Shown here piece after piece: positions 49,984-58,583 of a stretch of DNA of 64,000 nucleotides. The notes under the pieces were generated by a model. It saw nothing but the letters and a program-made list of their open reading frames with translations, had not been told where the DNA came from and did no database searches. The stretch lies in the NCBI RefSeq assembly GCF_900089495.1, contig NZ_LT605203.1:1039562-1103561 (forward strand), read 5' to 3'. This DNA is from Thiomonas sp. X19 (lineage in GTDB: Bacteria; Pseudomonadota; Gammaproteobacteria; Burkholderiales; Burkholderiaceae_C). Position 1 is the stretch's first letter; each line of letters starts with the position of its first letter. The position numbers were made by a program, and so were the translations under genes.

Positions 49984-50904
49984 ATGGCAACTGCAATGAA
50001 GAAACCTGCTGCGAAGAAGGCTGCTCCGGCGAAGAAGGCCGTTCCGGCGAAGAAGGCCGTTCCGGCGAAGAAGGCCGTTCCGGCGAAGAAGGCCGCTCCG
50101 GCGAAGAAGGCCGCTCCGGCGAAGAAGGCCGCTCCGGCGAAGAAGGCCGCTCCGGCGAAGAAGGCCGCTCCGGCGAAGAAGGCCGCTCCGGCGAAGAAGG
50201 CCGCTCCGGCGAAGAAGGCCGCTCCGGCGAAGAAGGCCGCTCCGGCGAAGAAGGCCGCTCCGGCGAAGAAGGCCGCTCCGGCGAAGAAGGCCGCTCCGGC
50301 GAAGAAGGCCGCTCCGGCGAAGAAGGCCGCTCCGGCGAAGAAGGCCGCTCCGGCGAAGAAGGCCGCTCCGGCGAAGAAGGCCGCTCCGGCGAAGAAGGCC
50401 GCTCCGGCGAAGAAGGCCGCTCCGGCGAAGAAGGCCGCTCCGGCGAAGAAGGCCGCTCCGGCGAAGAAGGCCGCTCCGGCGAAGAAGGCCGCTCCGGCGA
50501 AGAAGGCCGCTCCGGCGAAGAAGGCCGCTCCGGCGAAGAAGGCCGCTCCGGCGAAGAAGGCCGCTCCGGCGAAGAAGGCCGCTCCGGCGAAGAAGGCCGC
50601 TCCGGCGAAGAAGGCCGCTCCGGCGAAGAAGGCCGCTCCGGCGAAGAAGGCCGCTCCGGCGAAGAAGGCCGCTCCGGCGAAGAAGGCCGCTCCGGCGAAG
50701 AAGGCCGCTCCGGCGAAGAAGGCCGCTCCGGCGAAGAAGGCCGCTCCGGCGAAGAAGGCCGCTCCGGCGAAGAAGGCCGCTCCGGCGAAGAAGGCCGCTC
50801 CGGCGAAGAAGGCCGCTCCGGCGAAGAAGGAACCTGCGCCTGCGGCGAAAACCGCGCTCAGCCCCCAAGCTGCGTGGCCATTCCCTACCGGTGACAAGCC
50901 CTGA
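49984..50904 (+). CDS. Histone H1-like Lys/Ala/Pro-rich protein made of hexapeptide repeats
   Basis: 306 residues, very basic. After MATAMKKPAAKKA there are 45 consecutive units of A/V-P-A-K-K-A (residues 14-283), then a short tail PAPAAKTALSPQAAWPFPTGDKP. Such tails resemble the C-terminal domain of eukaryotic histone H1; related H1-like proteins (for example in Bordetella) bind DNA non-specifically. Nucleoid binding is inferred. The start is fixed by AAGGAGAATTGTT just upstream. The protein is flanked by terminators on both sides, so it is a single-gene unit. The reverse and other frames are also open only because the repeat contains no stop. Confidence 0.88.
   Translation: MATAMKKPAAKKAAPAKKAVPAKKAVPAKKAVPAKKAAPAKKAAPAKKAAPAKKAAPAKKAAPAKKAAPAKKAAPAKKAAPAKKAAPAKKAAPAKKAAPAKKAAPAKKAAPAKKAAPAKKAAPAKKAAPAKKAAPAKKAAPAKKAAPAKKAAPAKKAAPAKKAAPAKKAAPAKKAAPAKKAAPAKKAAPAKKAAPAKKAAPAKKAAPAKKAAPAKKAAPAKKAAPAKKAAPAKKAAPAKKAAPAKKAAPAKKAAPAKKAAPAKKAAPAKKAAPAKKAAPAKKEPAPAAKTALSPQAAWPFPTGDKP
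50023..50832 (+). repeat. 18-bp tandem minisatellite, 45 units
   Basis: The unit GCTCCGGCGAAGAAGGCC is repeated 45 times without a break. Units 2-4 have GTT in place of GCT (Val for Ala), the last ends in GAA, and no other differences were seen. Near-identity at synonymous sites means recent expansion or constant homogenisation by slippage or recombination. Copy number probably differs between strains. Confidence 0.95.
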
Positions 50905-50920
50905 GCTTTCAGCAAGCATG

Positions 50921-50950
50921 AAAACCTGGGCCTTGTGCCCAGGTTTTTTT
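50921..50950 (+). terminator. Rho-independent terminator of the H1-like gene
   Basis: AAAACCTGGGC (50921-50931) pairs with GCCCAGGTTTT (50937-50947), with a 5-nt loop, and the T-run continues to 50950. It ends four bases before the DUF167 start codon. Confidence 0.88.
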
Positions 50951-50954
50951 ATGG

Positions 50955-51290
50955 ATGGACGCGATCCACTGGGCTTGGTTGCGCGAGGGCCGACATGGGG
51001 CGACCTTGCTGGTCGCAGCGCAACCGGGGGCCAAAACAACCGCTTTGGTTGGCCTGCACGATGGTGCTTTGCGCATACGCATCGCCGCTCCTGCATTGGA
51101 CGGTCGCGGCAATGCCGCACTGTGCGCTTGGCTGGCCGATGCCCTGCATGTGGCGCGCCGGGACGTGTGGATCGAGCGCGGCGAAAAGTCGCGCCGTAAA
51201 CAGGTGGCCGTGCGGATGCCGGCAGCTCAGGCGCTGGCCTTTCTGAGACCTCTGCTGGAGCAGGCGCAAGCGCAGCGTGTGTCCGATTGA
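50955..51290 (+). CDS. DUF167 (YggU-like) protein
   Basis: 111 residues with the DUF167 core: VAAQPGAKTTALVGLHDGALRIRIAAPALDGRGNAAL...GEKSRRKQV. The family is widespread, small and of unknown function. The ATG lies directly after the T-run of the H1 terminator, leaving no room for a ribosome site of its own. Read-through, a leaderless mRNA or a later start are possible. dcd lies 122 bp downstream. Confidence 0.82.
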   Translation: MDAIHWAWLREGRHGATLLVAAQPGAKTTALVGLHDGALRIRIAAPALDGRGNAALCAWLADALHVARRDVWIERGEKSRRKQVAVRMPAAQALAFLRPLLEQAQAQRVSD

Positions 51291-51412
51291 TCCATCCGCC
51301 AGGCTGTGATGTGCGTCGCGCGGAACACCTGTTCCAATGAGGGCTGCGGATGCGAGCTAGGCAGCCGCCGCGTGCAATGTTTTTCTCCTACTGGAAGGCA
51401 AAGGCCCAAAGC

Positions 51413-51982
<570 letters not shown>

Positions 51983-52035
51983 GCCTGCAGCACGCGCTGC
52001 GGCAGTTGGCGACGGCGCTGCTCAGGCGGCCCAAT

Positions 52036-53433
52036 TCACGCCGTCAATTCCGCTCGCAGCCGTGCAATCTGCGCCCGCACCTGGCGAGGCGATGTGGCAC
52101 CGGTGATGTCGCGCGATTGCACCGAGCCTTGCAGCGTCAGCACTTCGGCAACGTCGGCCTGCACGGCGGGGTGCAGTGCTTGCAGTTCGGCCAGGCTCAT
52201 CGCGCCGAGGTCGCGTCCGGCTTGGATGCAGGCGCGCACGGCATGCGCCACCACCTCGTGGGCATCGCGAAAAGCCAGACCCTTCTTCACCAGATAGTCC
52301 GCAAGATCGGTGGCCGTGGCGTAGCCCTTGAGCGCGGCGCCTTGCATGGCCGCGGCATTCACACGGATGCCGTGCACCATGTCGGCAAACACCGTGAGGG
52401 TGTCGTGCAGGGTGTCGGCGGTGTCGAACAACGGTTCCTTGTCTTCCTGGTTGTCCTTGTTGTAAGCCAGGGGCTGGCCCTTCATCAAGACCAGCAGCGC
52501 GGTGAGGTGGCCGACCACGCGACCGGTTTTGCCGCGTGCGAGCTCGGGCACGTCGGGATTTTTTTTCTGCGGCATGATGCTCGAACCGGTGCAGTAACGG
52601 TCGGGCAGATCGATGAAACCGAAGGCCGGCGACATCCACAGCACCAGCTCTTCGCTCAGGCGCGAGACATGCACCATCACCAGCGCTGCGGCGGCGCAGA
52701 ACTCGATGGCGAAGTCGCGGTCGCTCACGGCGTCGAGCGAGTTCTGCGCGATGCCTTCGAAGCCGAGTTCGCCCGCCACCATCGCCCGGTCCAACGGATA
52801 GCTGGTGCCGGCCAGCGCGGCGGCGCCCAGCGGCAGGCGGTTGACGCGGCGGCGGCAATCGACCAGGCGTTCGGCGTCGCGTCCGAACATCTCGACATAG
52901 GCCAGCAAGTGGTGGCCGAAGGTCACGGGTTGGGCCACTTGCAAATGGGTGAAGCCGGGCATGAGGGTGTCTGCATGCGTCTCGGCGACATCCACCAGGC
53001 TGGTGCGCAGACGCTTGAGCGCAGTCTGGATGCGGTCGATGGCGTCGCGCAGCCACAGCCGGATGTCGGTTGCCACCTGGTCGTTGCGACTGCGGCCGGT
53101 GTGCAGGCGTTTGCCAGCGTCACCCACGAGTTGCGTCAGGCGCGCCTCGATGTTCAGATGCACGTCCTCCAGTTCCAGCTTCCAGTCGAAGCGGCCGGCG
53201 GCGATGTCAGCGTCGATCTCGGCCATGCCGCGCTCGATGTCCGCCAGGTCTTGCGCGCCGATGATGTGTTGCGCAGCCAACATGCGGGCGTGGGCGAGGG
53301 ACGCCTGGATGTCAAAACGTGCCAGACGCTGGTCAAATCCGACCGAAGCCGTGTAACGTTGCACCAGCGCGTCGACCGGCTCGGAAAAGAGGGCCGACCA
53401 GGCCTGCTGCTTGCGGTCGAGGGATGAACTCAT
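52036..53433 (-). CDS. argH: Argininosuccinate lyase
   Basis: Last step of arginine synthesis, splitting argininosuccinate into arginine and fumarate. It has 465 residues. The fumarase/lyase signature [12 protein letters not shown] is present, as are [12 protein letters not shown] and the HTHLQ-like [10 protein letters not shown]. The start [19 protein letters not shown] at 53433 fits the family; an ATG four codons upstream (53445) is also possible. The large open frame further upstream is not part of it. Confidence 0.96.
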   Translation of the reverse strand: MSSSLDRKQQAWSALFSEPVDALVQRYTASVGFDQRLARFDIQASLAHARMLAAQHIIGAQDLADIERGMAEIDADIAAGRFDWKLELEDVHLNIEARLTQLVGDAGKRLHTGRSRNDQVATDIRLWLRDAIDRIQTALKRLRTSLVDVAETHADTLMPGFTHLQVAQPVTFGHHLLAYVEMFGRDAERLVDCRRRVNRLPLGAAALAGTSYPLDRAMVAGELGFEGIAQNSLDAVSDRDFAIEFCAAAALVMVHVSRLSEELVLWMSPAFGFIDLPDRYCTGSSIMPQKKNPDVPELARGKTGRVVGHLTALLVLMKGQPLAYNKDNQEDKEPLFDTADTLHDTLTVFADMVHGIRVNAAAMQGAALKGYATATDLADYLVKKGLAFRDAHEVVAHAVRACIQAGRDLGAMSLAELQALHPAVQADVAEVLTLQGSVQSRDITGATSPRQVRAQIARLRAELTA

Positions 53434-53502
53434 GGGGGATGGCATGGCGACAAAGACGAACGACTGGGGATTGTATTGAGCGCCCCAGGGACGGCACACC
53501 GC

Positions 53503-53557
53503 CCCACCCCCCGTGGGGGTCAAGAAAACTTGGGAGCGGCCCGGCATTTCCTTGAGA
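53503..53557 (-). repeat. Dispersed intergenic repeat, copy 2
   Basis: Reverse complement of the element at 37386-37440: 33 of 37 matches in the core, followed by an imperfect C5/G6 hairpin arm pair. It lies between argH and the histidine kinase gene. Confidence 0.7.
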
Positions 53558-53577
53558 GCGCAGGTGGTTCCAACCCG

Positions 53578-54591
53578 ATGCCCCAGCCCATGCCGGCGCC
53601 ACTGCTGCCCGATGCCTGCAATGCCGGCACCGCCATTCGCGCCTACATCCTGGTGAATGCCGTGGTCATTCTGCTGGCGCTGGCTGCTGGCCCCCGGCCC
53701 GAGCAATGGTGGGGGCCATTGCTGCAAGGCGTGGCGGTGGCCGAGCCGGCAGCGGCCATCTGGCTCAGTTTCATGTGCCTGTCGCGCCGCAGTTGGCGCC
53801 GCCTGGGAACCCTCTGGCGCTTGGCCGTGGGCGTCGTGGCCGGCGCGGCTTCGGGCTGGATGGCGCAGGCCCTGGTGGGTTCCGTGCTCACGCTGGGCGA
53901 GGGCGGTGGCTTGCCCGATTGGCGCAGTGCTTTGGTCGGAGCCGCGCTGGCGGCCGTGTTCCTGCATTACCTCGGCTTGCGCGCCCAGGCGCTCACGCCC
54001 GCCACGGTGCAGGCGCGGCTGGACGAGTTGCAGGCACGCATCCGGCCGCACTTCCTGTTCAATGCGCTCAATGCCGCCAGCGCGCTCGTGCGCGAGCGGC
54101 CGCAACAGGCCGAGCAGGTGCTGGACGACTTGGCCGAGCTGTTTCGCGCCACTGTCAGCCGCCCCGGAACGTTGAGCACGGTCGCGGAAGAGGTGGATCT
54201 GGCGCGGCGCTATCTCGGCATCGAGGCGGTGCGCTTTGGTGACCGCATGCAGGTGCGCTGGGCCGTCGAGCCCGGGCTGGAAGGCTTGCGCATACCGGCG
54301 CTGACCCTGCAGCCGCTGGTGGAAAACGCGGTGCGCCACGGGGTTGAATCCTGCGCCGGGCCCTGCCTCATCGACGTGTGGGCGACGCCGCGCGCGGGCA
54401 TGCTGGAAATCGGCGTGGTCAACGACTATGTGCCGCGCGAAGGCCGATCCGGCAATGGCACGCGCGTGGCGCTGTCCAACATCACCCAGCGCCTGCGCCT
54501 GCTCTACGACATCACCGCCGAGCTGCGCCACGGCCGGGTCGACGGGCTCGATCCACCGCGCTACCGCGTGCGCATTCGCCTGCCGCTATGA
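53578..54591 (+). CDS. LytS/AlgZ-like sensor histidine kinase
   Basis: 337 residues. About four membrane helices occupy the first 135 residues, followed by the His_kinase domain with the phosphoacceptor His158 in [13 protein letters not shown] and the ATPase N-box [12 protein letters not shown]. This is the AlgZ/FimS subclass that pairs with LytTR regulators. ATG 53578 was chosen because the upstream frame is made of repeat copy 2. The stop overlaps the regulator start. Confidence 0.86.
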   Translation: MPQPMPAPLLPDACNAGTAIRAYILVNAVVILLALAAGPRPEQWWGPLLQGVAVAEPAAAIWLSFMCLSRRSWRRLGTLWRLAVGVVAGAASGWMAQALVGSVLTLGEGGGLPDWRSALVGAALAAVFLHYLGLRAQALTPATVQARLDELQARIRPHFLFNALNAASALVRERPQQAEQVLDDLAELFRATVSRPGTLSTVAEEVDLARRYLGIEAVRFGDRMQVRWAVEPGLEGLRIPALTLQPLVENAVRHGVESCAGPCLIDVWATPRAGMLEIGVVNDYVPREGRSGNGTRVALSNITQRLRLLYDITAELRHGRVDGLDPPRYRVRIRLPL

Positions 54592-55364
54592 ACATTCTCA
54601 TCGTCGACGACGAACCCCTCGCGCGCACCCGCCTGCGCCGTCTGCTGGACGAACTGCCCGAGTGCGCCGGCTGCCGGGTGGACGAGGCGGCCGACGTCGC
54701 CTGCGCGCGGCAACTGATGCAGCACGGCAGCTACCAGTTGCTGCTGCTCGACATCCAGATGCCCGGCGCCAGCGGTCTGGACTTGGCCGCCGATCTGGTG
54801 CGCCGCCGCCCACGCGCGGCGGCGCTGCCGGCCGTGGTGTTCGTCACCGCGCACGACGAGCACGCGCTCGCCGCGTTCGACCATGCGGCGGTGGACTACC
54901 TGACCAAACCGGTGCGGCGCGAGCGCCTGGCCCAGGCCCTGGAGCGCGTGCGGCCTTTGTTGCGCGGCGGCATGCCGAACGCCGACCCGGCTCACGCCGT
55001 GGATGAAACGCCCAGCCTGGCCGTGGTCGAGCGCGGTGCCGTGCTGCGCGTGCCCCTGGCCGAGGTGCTGTACTTTCGCTCCGACAACAAATACACCCTG
55101 GTGCGTACCGCCGCGCGGCATCACCTCATCGACACGCCGCTCGGCGAGCTGGAGCAGCGCCACGCCGCGCGCTTCGTGCGCACCCACCGCAGCGTCCTGG
55201 TCGCGGTGGAGGCCATCGCCGGGCTGGACCGTGTGGTCGCGCCGGCAGCGGGCGCGGCCGACGACAACGCCGACTGGGTGGTGAGGATGCGCGGCCTGAC
55301 GGAAACCTTGCCCATCAGCCGCCGTCAACTGCCGGTCCTGCGCGGCTTGTTACGCCAGGGCTAG
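54588..55364 (+). CDS. LytTR response regulator (AlgR-like)
   Basis: 258 residues. The receiver domain has VDDE at 6-9, phosphoacceptor Asp55 (LLDIQMPG) and the conserved Lys in YLTKP; the LytTR DNA-binding domain covers about 145-258 (VLYFRSDNKYTLVRT, FVRTHRSVLV). The ATG overlaps the kinase stop. AlgR in Pseudomonas controls alginate and twitching motility; the target here is unknown. Confidence 0.88.
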   Translation: MNILIVDDEPLARTRLRRLLDELPECAGCRVDEAADVACARQLMQHGSYQLLLLDIQMPGASGLDLAADLVRRRPRAAALPAVVFVTAHDEHALAAFDHAAVDYLTKPVRRERLAQALERVRPLLRGGMPNADPAHAVDETPSLAVVERGAVLRVPLAEVLYFRSDNKYTLVRTAARHHLIDTPLGELEQRHAARFVRTHRSVLVAVEAIAGLDRVVAPAAGAADDNADWVVRMRGLTETLPISRRQLPVLRGLLRQG

Positions 55365-55407
55365 GGCCTGGCTTGGCCGGACGGCACGATGGAACGGCGT
55401 GGCCGCC

Positions 55408-56235
55408 TCAGCCAATGAGCAGCGCCAACGCCCCAAAGGCCAGGCAATAGATGCCGAAAGGACGCAGCGCCTTGACCTCATGGCCGTGGAACCAGCGCAT
55501 CAAAAACCAGGTGGACAGCCAGGCGCAGATGCCCGACAGCACACCGGCCATGAGGATGACGCCCAGCAAGCCCTGGGGCATGCTCGCATGCAGCAGCTTG
55601 GGAACTTCCAGCAGACCGGCAGCGGCGATGATGGGCGTGGCCAGCAGGAAGGAGAAACGGGCCGAGGCCTCGTAGTTCAACCCTGTGCCCAGGCCCGTCA
55701 CCAAGGTCGCGCCGGAGCGCGAGAAACCCGGAATCAGCGCCAGCGCCTGGGCGGCGCCCACCAGCAGCGCACGCGGGAAGCTTAAGGTGGACAGCTCCTG
55801 GGTCGCGCGGCGCTTCTTGACGAAGTCGCCCGCGATCAACAGCACGCCGTTGAGCATCAGCGCCACGGCGGCAAAAGTGAAGCCGCCAAACAGCGCCTTG
55901 ATCTTGTGTGCCAGCAGCAGGCCCAGCAGGCCCGCGGGAATCGTGCCCACCACCAGCAGCCACAAGGTGCGGGCCTGCGGGTTGCTGGCGCGGCCACCGG
56001 CGCGGAGCCAGCCGCCGATGAGATCGACCCAGTCGCGCCAGAAATACAGCAGCAGCGCAGTGGCCGTGCCCAGGTGCAGCACCACGACGAAAGGCAGGAA
56101 CCAGTCGGCTTCGCGGTCGATGGGCCAATGCAGCAGCGCGGGAACCAGGATGCTGTGACCCAGGCTGGAAATGGGAAAGAGCTCGGTCACGCCTTGCAGC
56201 GCGGCCAAGGCCAGCAAATACAGCGATGAACCCAT
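55408..56235 (-). CDS. uppP: Undecaprenyl-diphosphatase UppP (BacA)
   Basis: Recycles the C55 carrier lipid for wall synthesis and gives bacitracin resistance when abundant. It has 275 residues and about eight membrane helices. Family motifs: LQGVTELFPISSLGHSILVP near the start and IPGFSRSGATLVTGL. AGGAG precedes the ATG at 56235 on the - strand. The 311-bp region to the cytochrome gene holds both promoters and a short inverted repeat GTGAG/CTCAC near 56306-56321; no other gene is seen there. Confidence 0.94.
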   Translation of the reverse strand: MGSSLYLLALAALQGVTELFPISSLGHSILVPALLHWPIDREADWFLPFVVVLHLGTATALLLYFWRDWVDLIGGWLRAGGRASNPQARTLWLLVVGTIPAGLLGLLLAHKIKALFGGFTFAAVALMLNGVLLIAGDFVKKRRATQELSTLSFPRALLVGAAQALALIPGFSRSGATLVTGLGTGLNYEASARFSFLLATPIIAAAGLLEVPKLLHASMPQGLLGVILMAGVLSGICAWLSTWFLMRWFHGHEVKALRPFGIYCLAFGALALLIG

Positions 56236-56493
56236 GCTTGCTCCTGTGTGCGGTGAGAATTCTGGTTTGTGATGGCACCGCATTCTTGCAGCAACGCATC
56301 GAAGTGTGAGGAATTTCTCACAACGATGTGACACCGCGGCGGCGCAGGAGTTTTGTGCAGGCTTGGTGGAGGTGGGTCGCGTTTCGTTGCAGTTTCATCC
56401 GTTTGTTCACCATGCCACACTGAGCGCGATCAAATTGCGTGCAGATCGTCAATTCGGCAACGCTCCAGGGCCGAATGAGGAGGCCTGGCTCCC

Positions 56494-56499
56494 TATAAT
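56494..56499 (+). promoter_or_regulatory. -10 element upstream of the cytochrome pair
   Basis: A perfect TATAAT lies 47 bp upstream of the first cytochrome ATG. No convincing -35 is seen, so an activator may be needed. Confidence 0.4.
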
Positions 56500-56546
56500 C
56501 GTCCACCTTGACTGTTCCTTTCCCTTCAATGACCTCCAAGCCTGCG

Positions 56547-56885
56547 ATGAAAAAGCTGATATTTGCGGTTTCGCTCTTGCTTGCTGCTGGCGCACAAGCC
56601 CAAACCGTCACGGGTGCTGCTGCTGCTGCCGGCAAAAGCAAGATCTTCATGTGCGAAGGCTGCCACAACGTGGGTGGCGGCTACAAAGCCAACTTTCCCG
56701 AGGTGTACTACGTGCCCATGCTGAATGGCCAAAGCGCGGGCTACATCGTGCAGGCCCTGCAGGATTACCGCAGCGGTGCGCGCCGCAATCCGACCATGAA
56801 AGCCATCGCCAGTTCCCTGACCGACAAGGAAATGGCCGACATCGCCGCCTATTACGCCCTGCCCAAGGGCGTGAGCGTCAAGTGA
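56547..56885 (+). CDS. Class I c-type cytochrome (c4-half-like)
   Basis: 112 residues from ATG 56547, which begins a clear signal peptide (MKKLIFAVSLLLAAGAQA). Covalent heme site Cys36, Cys39, His40 (CEGCH); the likely axial Met84 is in NPTMKAIA. PMLNGQSAGYIVQALQDYRSG and MADIAAYYA match one half of a diheme cytochrome c4. ATG 56529 is a less likely start. The second cytochrome gene follows after 11 bp. A periplasmic electron carrier is inferred. Confidence 0.85.
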   Translation: MKKLIFAVSLLLAAGAQAQTVTGAAAAAGKSKIFMCEGCHNVGGGYKANFPEVYYVPMLNGQSAGYIVQALQDYRSGARRNPTMKAIASSLTDKEMADIAAYYALPKGVSVK

Positions 56886-56896
56886 GGAACGCCCAG

Positions 56897-57262
56897 ATGA
56901 ACCGCATGTTCGCAAAACTGTCCCTGGCCGCCACGGCCCTGGCATTTGTCGGCGCCGCGCACGCGGCGGACCTCAAGAAGGGCGAAGAGCTGGTCAACAA
57001 GGGCGGTTGCATCGCCTGCCATGGCGCCGGTCTCGACAAGCCCATCGCCCCCAACTACCCCATCATTGCTGGCCAGTACGCGTCTTACCTGTTCCACGCG
57101 CTGCAGCAATACCAGGCCAAGCACCAGACCCCGCTGTATGGCCGCAACAACCCCATCATGGGTGGCATCGTGGCGCAGTACGACGCGCAGCAGTTGCACG
57201 ACATCGCCGCCTATGTGGCCAGCCTCAAAGGCCCGCTCTACATCCGCGGCGAACTGCGTTGA
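56897..57262 (+). CDS. Class I c-type cytochrome (c4-half-like)
   Basis: 121 residues with a signal peptide (cleavage near AHA/A, residue 23). Heme site Cys38, Cys41, His42 (CIACH); the likely axial Met88 is in NNPIMGGI. YPIIAGQYASYLFHALQQYQ and LHDIAAYVASLKG again match a cytochrome c4 half. Together with the preceding gene it looks like a split version of diheme c4, acting as a pair. It converges on the M20 gene. Confidence 0.86.
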   Translation: MNRMFAKLSLAATALAFVGAAHAADLKKGEELVNKGGCIACHGAGLDKPIAPNYPIIAGQYASYLFHALQQYQAKHQTPLYGRNNPIMGGIVAQYDAQQLHDIAAYVASLKGPLYIRGELR

Positions 57263-57311
57263 GCTTGCGCAAGTCTTGCGCCCGCGTCGAGCAGAACGTC
57301 CAACTCCGCGT

Positions 57312-58583
57312 TCAACCTCGCGCCTGCTGGACCGCCAGCAGGTCCAGCAGGGTGCGTGCCACCACCTTGGTGGCGCGGCGCAGGTCATCGAGCACTATGT
57401 GTTCGTCGGCACGCTTGGCGTTGGACTCGCGCACCGTTCGCGGCCCGGCGCCGTAAATCACCGCCGGGATGCCGCGTTCGCTGTAGAGCCGCACATCGGT
57501 GTAGAGCGGCGAGCCCGTGACGGGGATCGGCGCGTTGAACACCTCTTGCGCATGGCGCTGCAGCGCCAGCACCAGCGGCTTGTTGCCGGGCAGGGGCGTG
57601 AGCGCACGGGCCAGCAGCATGCGACGGATGTCCAGCGTGATGCCGGGGAAGGTGGCCGCTGTATCTTCGATCACCCGACGCAGCGTGGCTTCGACCTCGG
57701 CCGGATCTTCTTCCGGAATCATGCGGCGATCGAGTTTGAACCTGACCTTGCCCGGCACGACATTGGTGTTGGTGCCGCCCTCGATCCAGCCGACGTTCAG
57801 ATAGGGGTGATCGATCCCCGGCACCTTGGAGCGGATGCGCTGATAGCGCGTGTTCTCGCGGTACAGCGCGCCCAGGATGGCCACGGCTCCCTGCAGGGCG
57901 TCGACGCCGGTATGGGGAATGGCCGCGTGCGCCATGACGCCATGCACCGTGACTTCGAGCTGCAGGCAGCCGTTGTGCGCGGTGACGACCTGGTAGCTGA
58001 AGCCCGCGGCAATTTCCAGGTCGGGTTGCGTCAAGCCCTTGTCGAGCAGCCAGCCGGGGCCGAGTTCGCCGCCGAATTCTTCGTCATAGGTGAAGTGCAG
58101 TTCCACGCCACCCTGGAGGGGGGCGCCCAGGGCTTCGAGCGCGCGCACGGCGAAGGTGTAGGTGGAGAAATCGCACTTGCTCACGGCGCTCGCGCGGCCG
58201 TAGAGCTTGCCGTCCACGACCTCGCCGCCGTAGGGGTCGTGGCTCCAGCCTTCTCCCGGCGGCACCACGTCGCCGTGGGCGTTGAGGGCGATGGTCGGGC
58301 CACCTTGCGCGTAGCGGCGGCGCACGATGAGGTTGATGATGGACTGCAGTCCGTGGGCCTGCACGATGTCGGCGGGAATGGCGATTTTTTCCGCTTCCAT
58401 GCCGAAGCCGGCCAGCAGCTCGGCGGTGCGTTCGGCGTGCGGGGCATTGTTGCCGGGCGGGGTGTCGGTGGGCACGCGCACCAGCTCTTGCAGGAAGCGC
58501 ACCTGGGTGTCGAAGTGCGCGTCGATCCAGCGGTCGAGCGCGGCATAGTTGGCCGCAACAGTGGCATGTACGGTGTCGGTCAT
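57312..58583 (-). CDS. M20-family amidohydrolase/deacylase (ArgE/DapE-like)
   Basis: 423 residues. The zinc-site block NAHGDVVPPGEGW, then YGRASAVSKCDFS, TYDEEFGGELG with the catalytic/metal Glu pair, and a dimerisation lid (HGVMAHAAIPHTGVDAL) define the M20 fold. Its ATG overlaps the uraD-allC stop, so it belongs to the purine catabolic operon. The substrate is not evident; a ureido or carbamoyl compound from allantoate breakdown is a reasonable guess only. Confidence 0.82.
   Translation of the reverse strand: MTDTVHATVAANYAALDRWIDAHFDTQVRFLQELVRVPTDTPPGNNAPHAERTAELLAGFGMEAEKIAIPADIVQAHGLQSIINLIVRRRYAQGGPTIALNAHGDVVPPGEGWSHDPYGGEVVDGKLYGRASAVSKCDFSTYTFAVRALEALGAPLQGGVELHFTYDEEFGGELGPGWLLDKGLTQPDLEIAAGFSYQVVTAHNGCLQLEVTVHGVMAHAAIPHTGVDALQGAVAILGALYRENTRYQRIRSKVPGIDHPYLNVGWIEGGTNTNVVPGKVRFKLDRRMIPEEDPAEVEATLRRVIEDTAATFPGITLDIRRMLLARALTPLPGNKPLVLALQRHAQEVFNAPIPVTGSPLYTDVRLYSERGIPAVIYGAGPRTVRESNAKRADEHIVLDDLRRATKVVARTLLDLLAVQQARG

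Noticed and set aside
50023..50832. Possible CRISPR array
   Set aside because: The units are directly contiguous 18-bp tandem copies with no spacers, and they encode protein.
49806..51120. Open frames in the other frames and strand of the 18-bp minisatellite (SGEEGR, FFAGAA and RRSGLL repeats)
   Set aside because: The repeat unit has no stop in these frames, so they are automatically open. Only the PAKKA frame has a correct ribosome site, start and basic H1-like composition.
53603..54531. Upstream in-frame extension of argH on the - strand
   Set aside because: It is antisense to the histidine kinase gene, and argH has a family-typical start at 53433.
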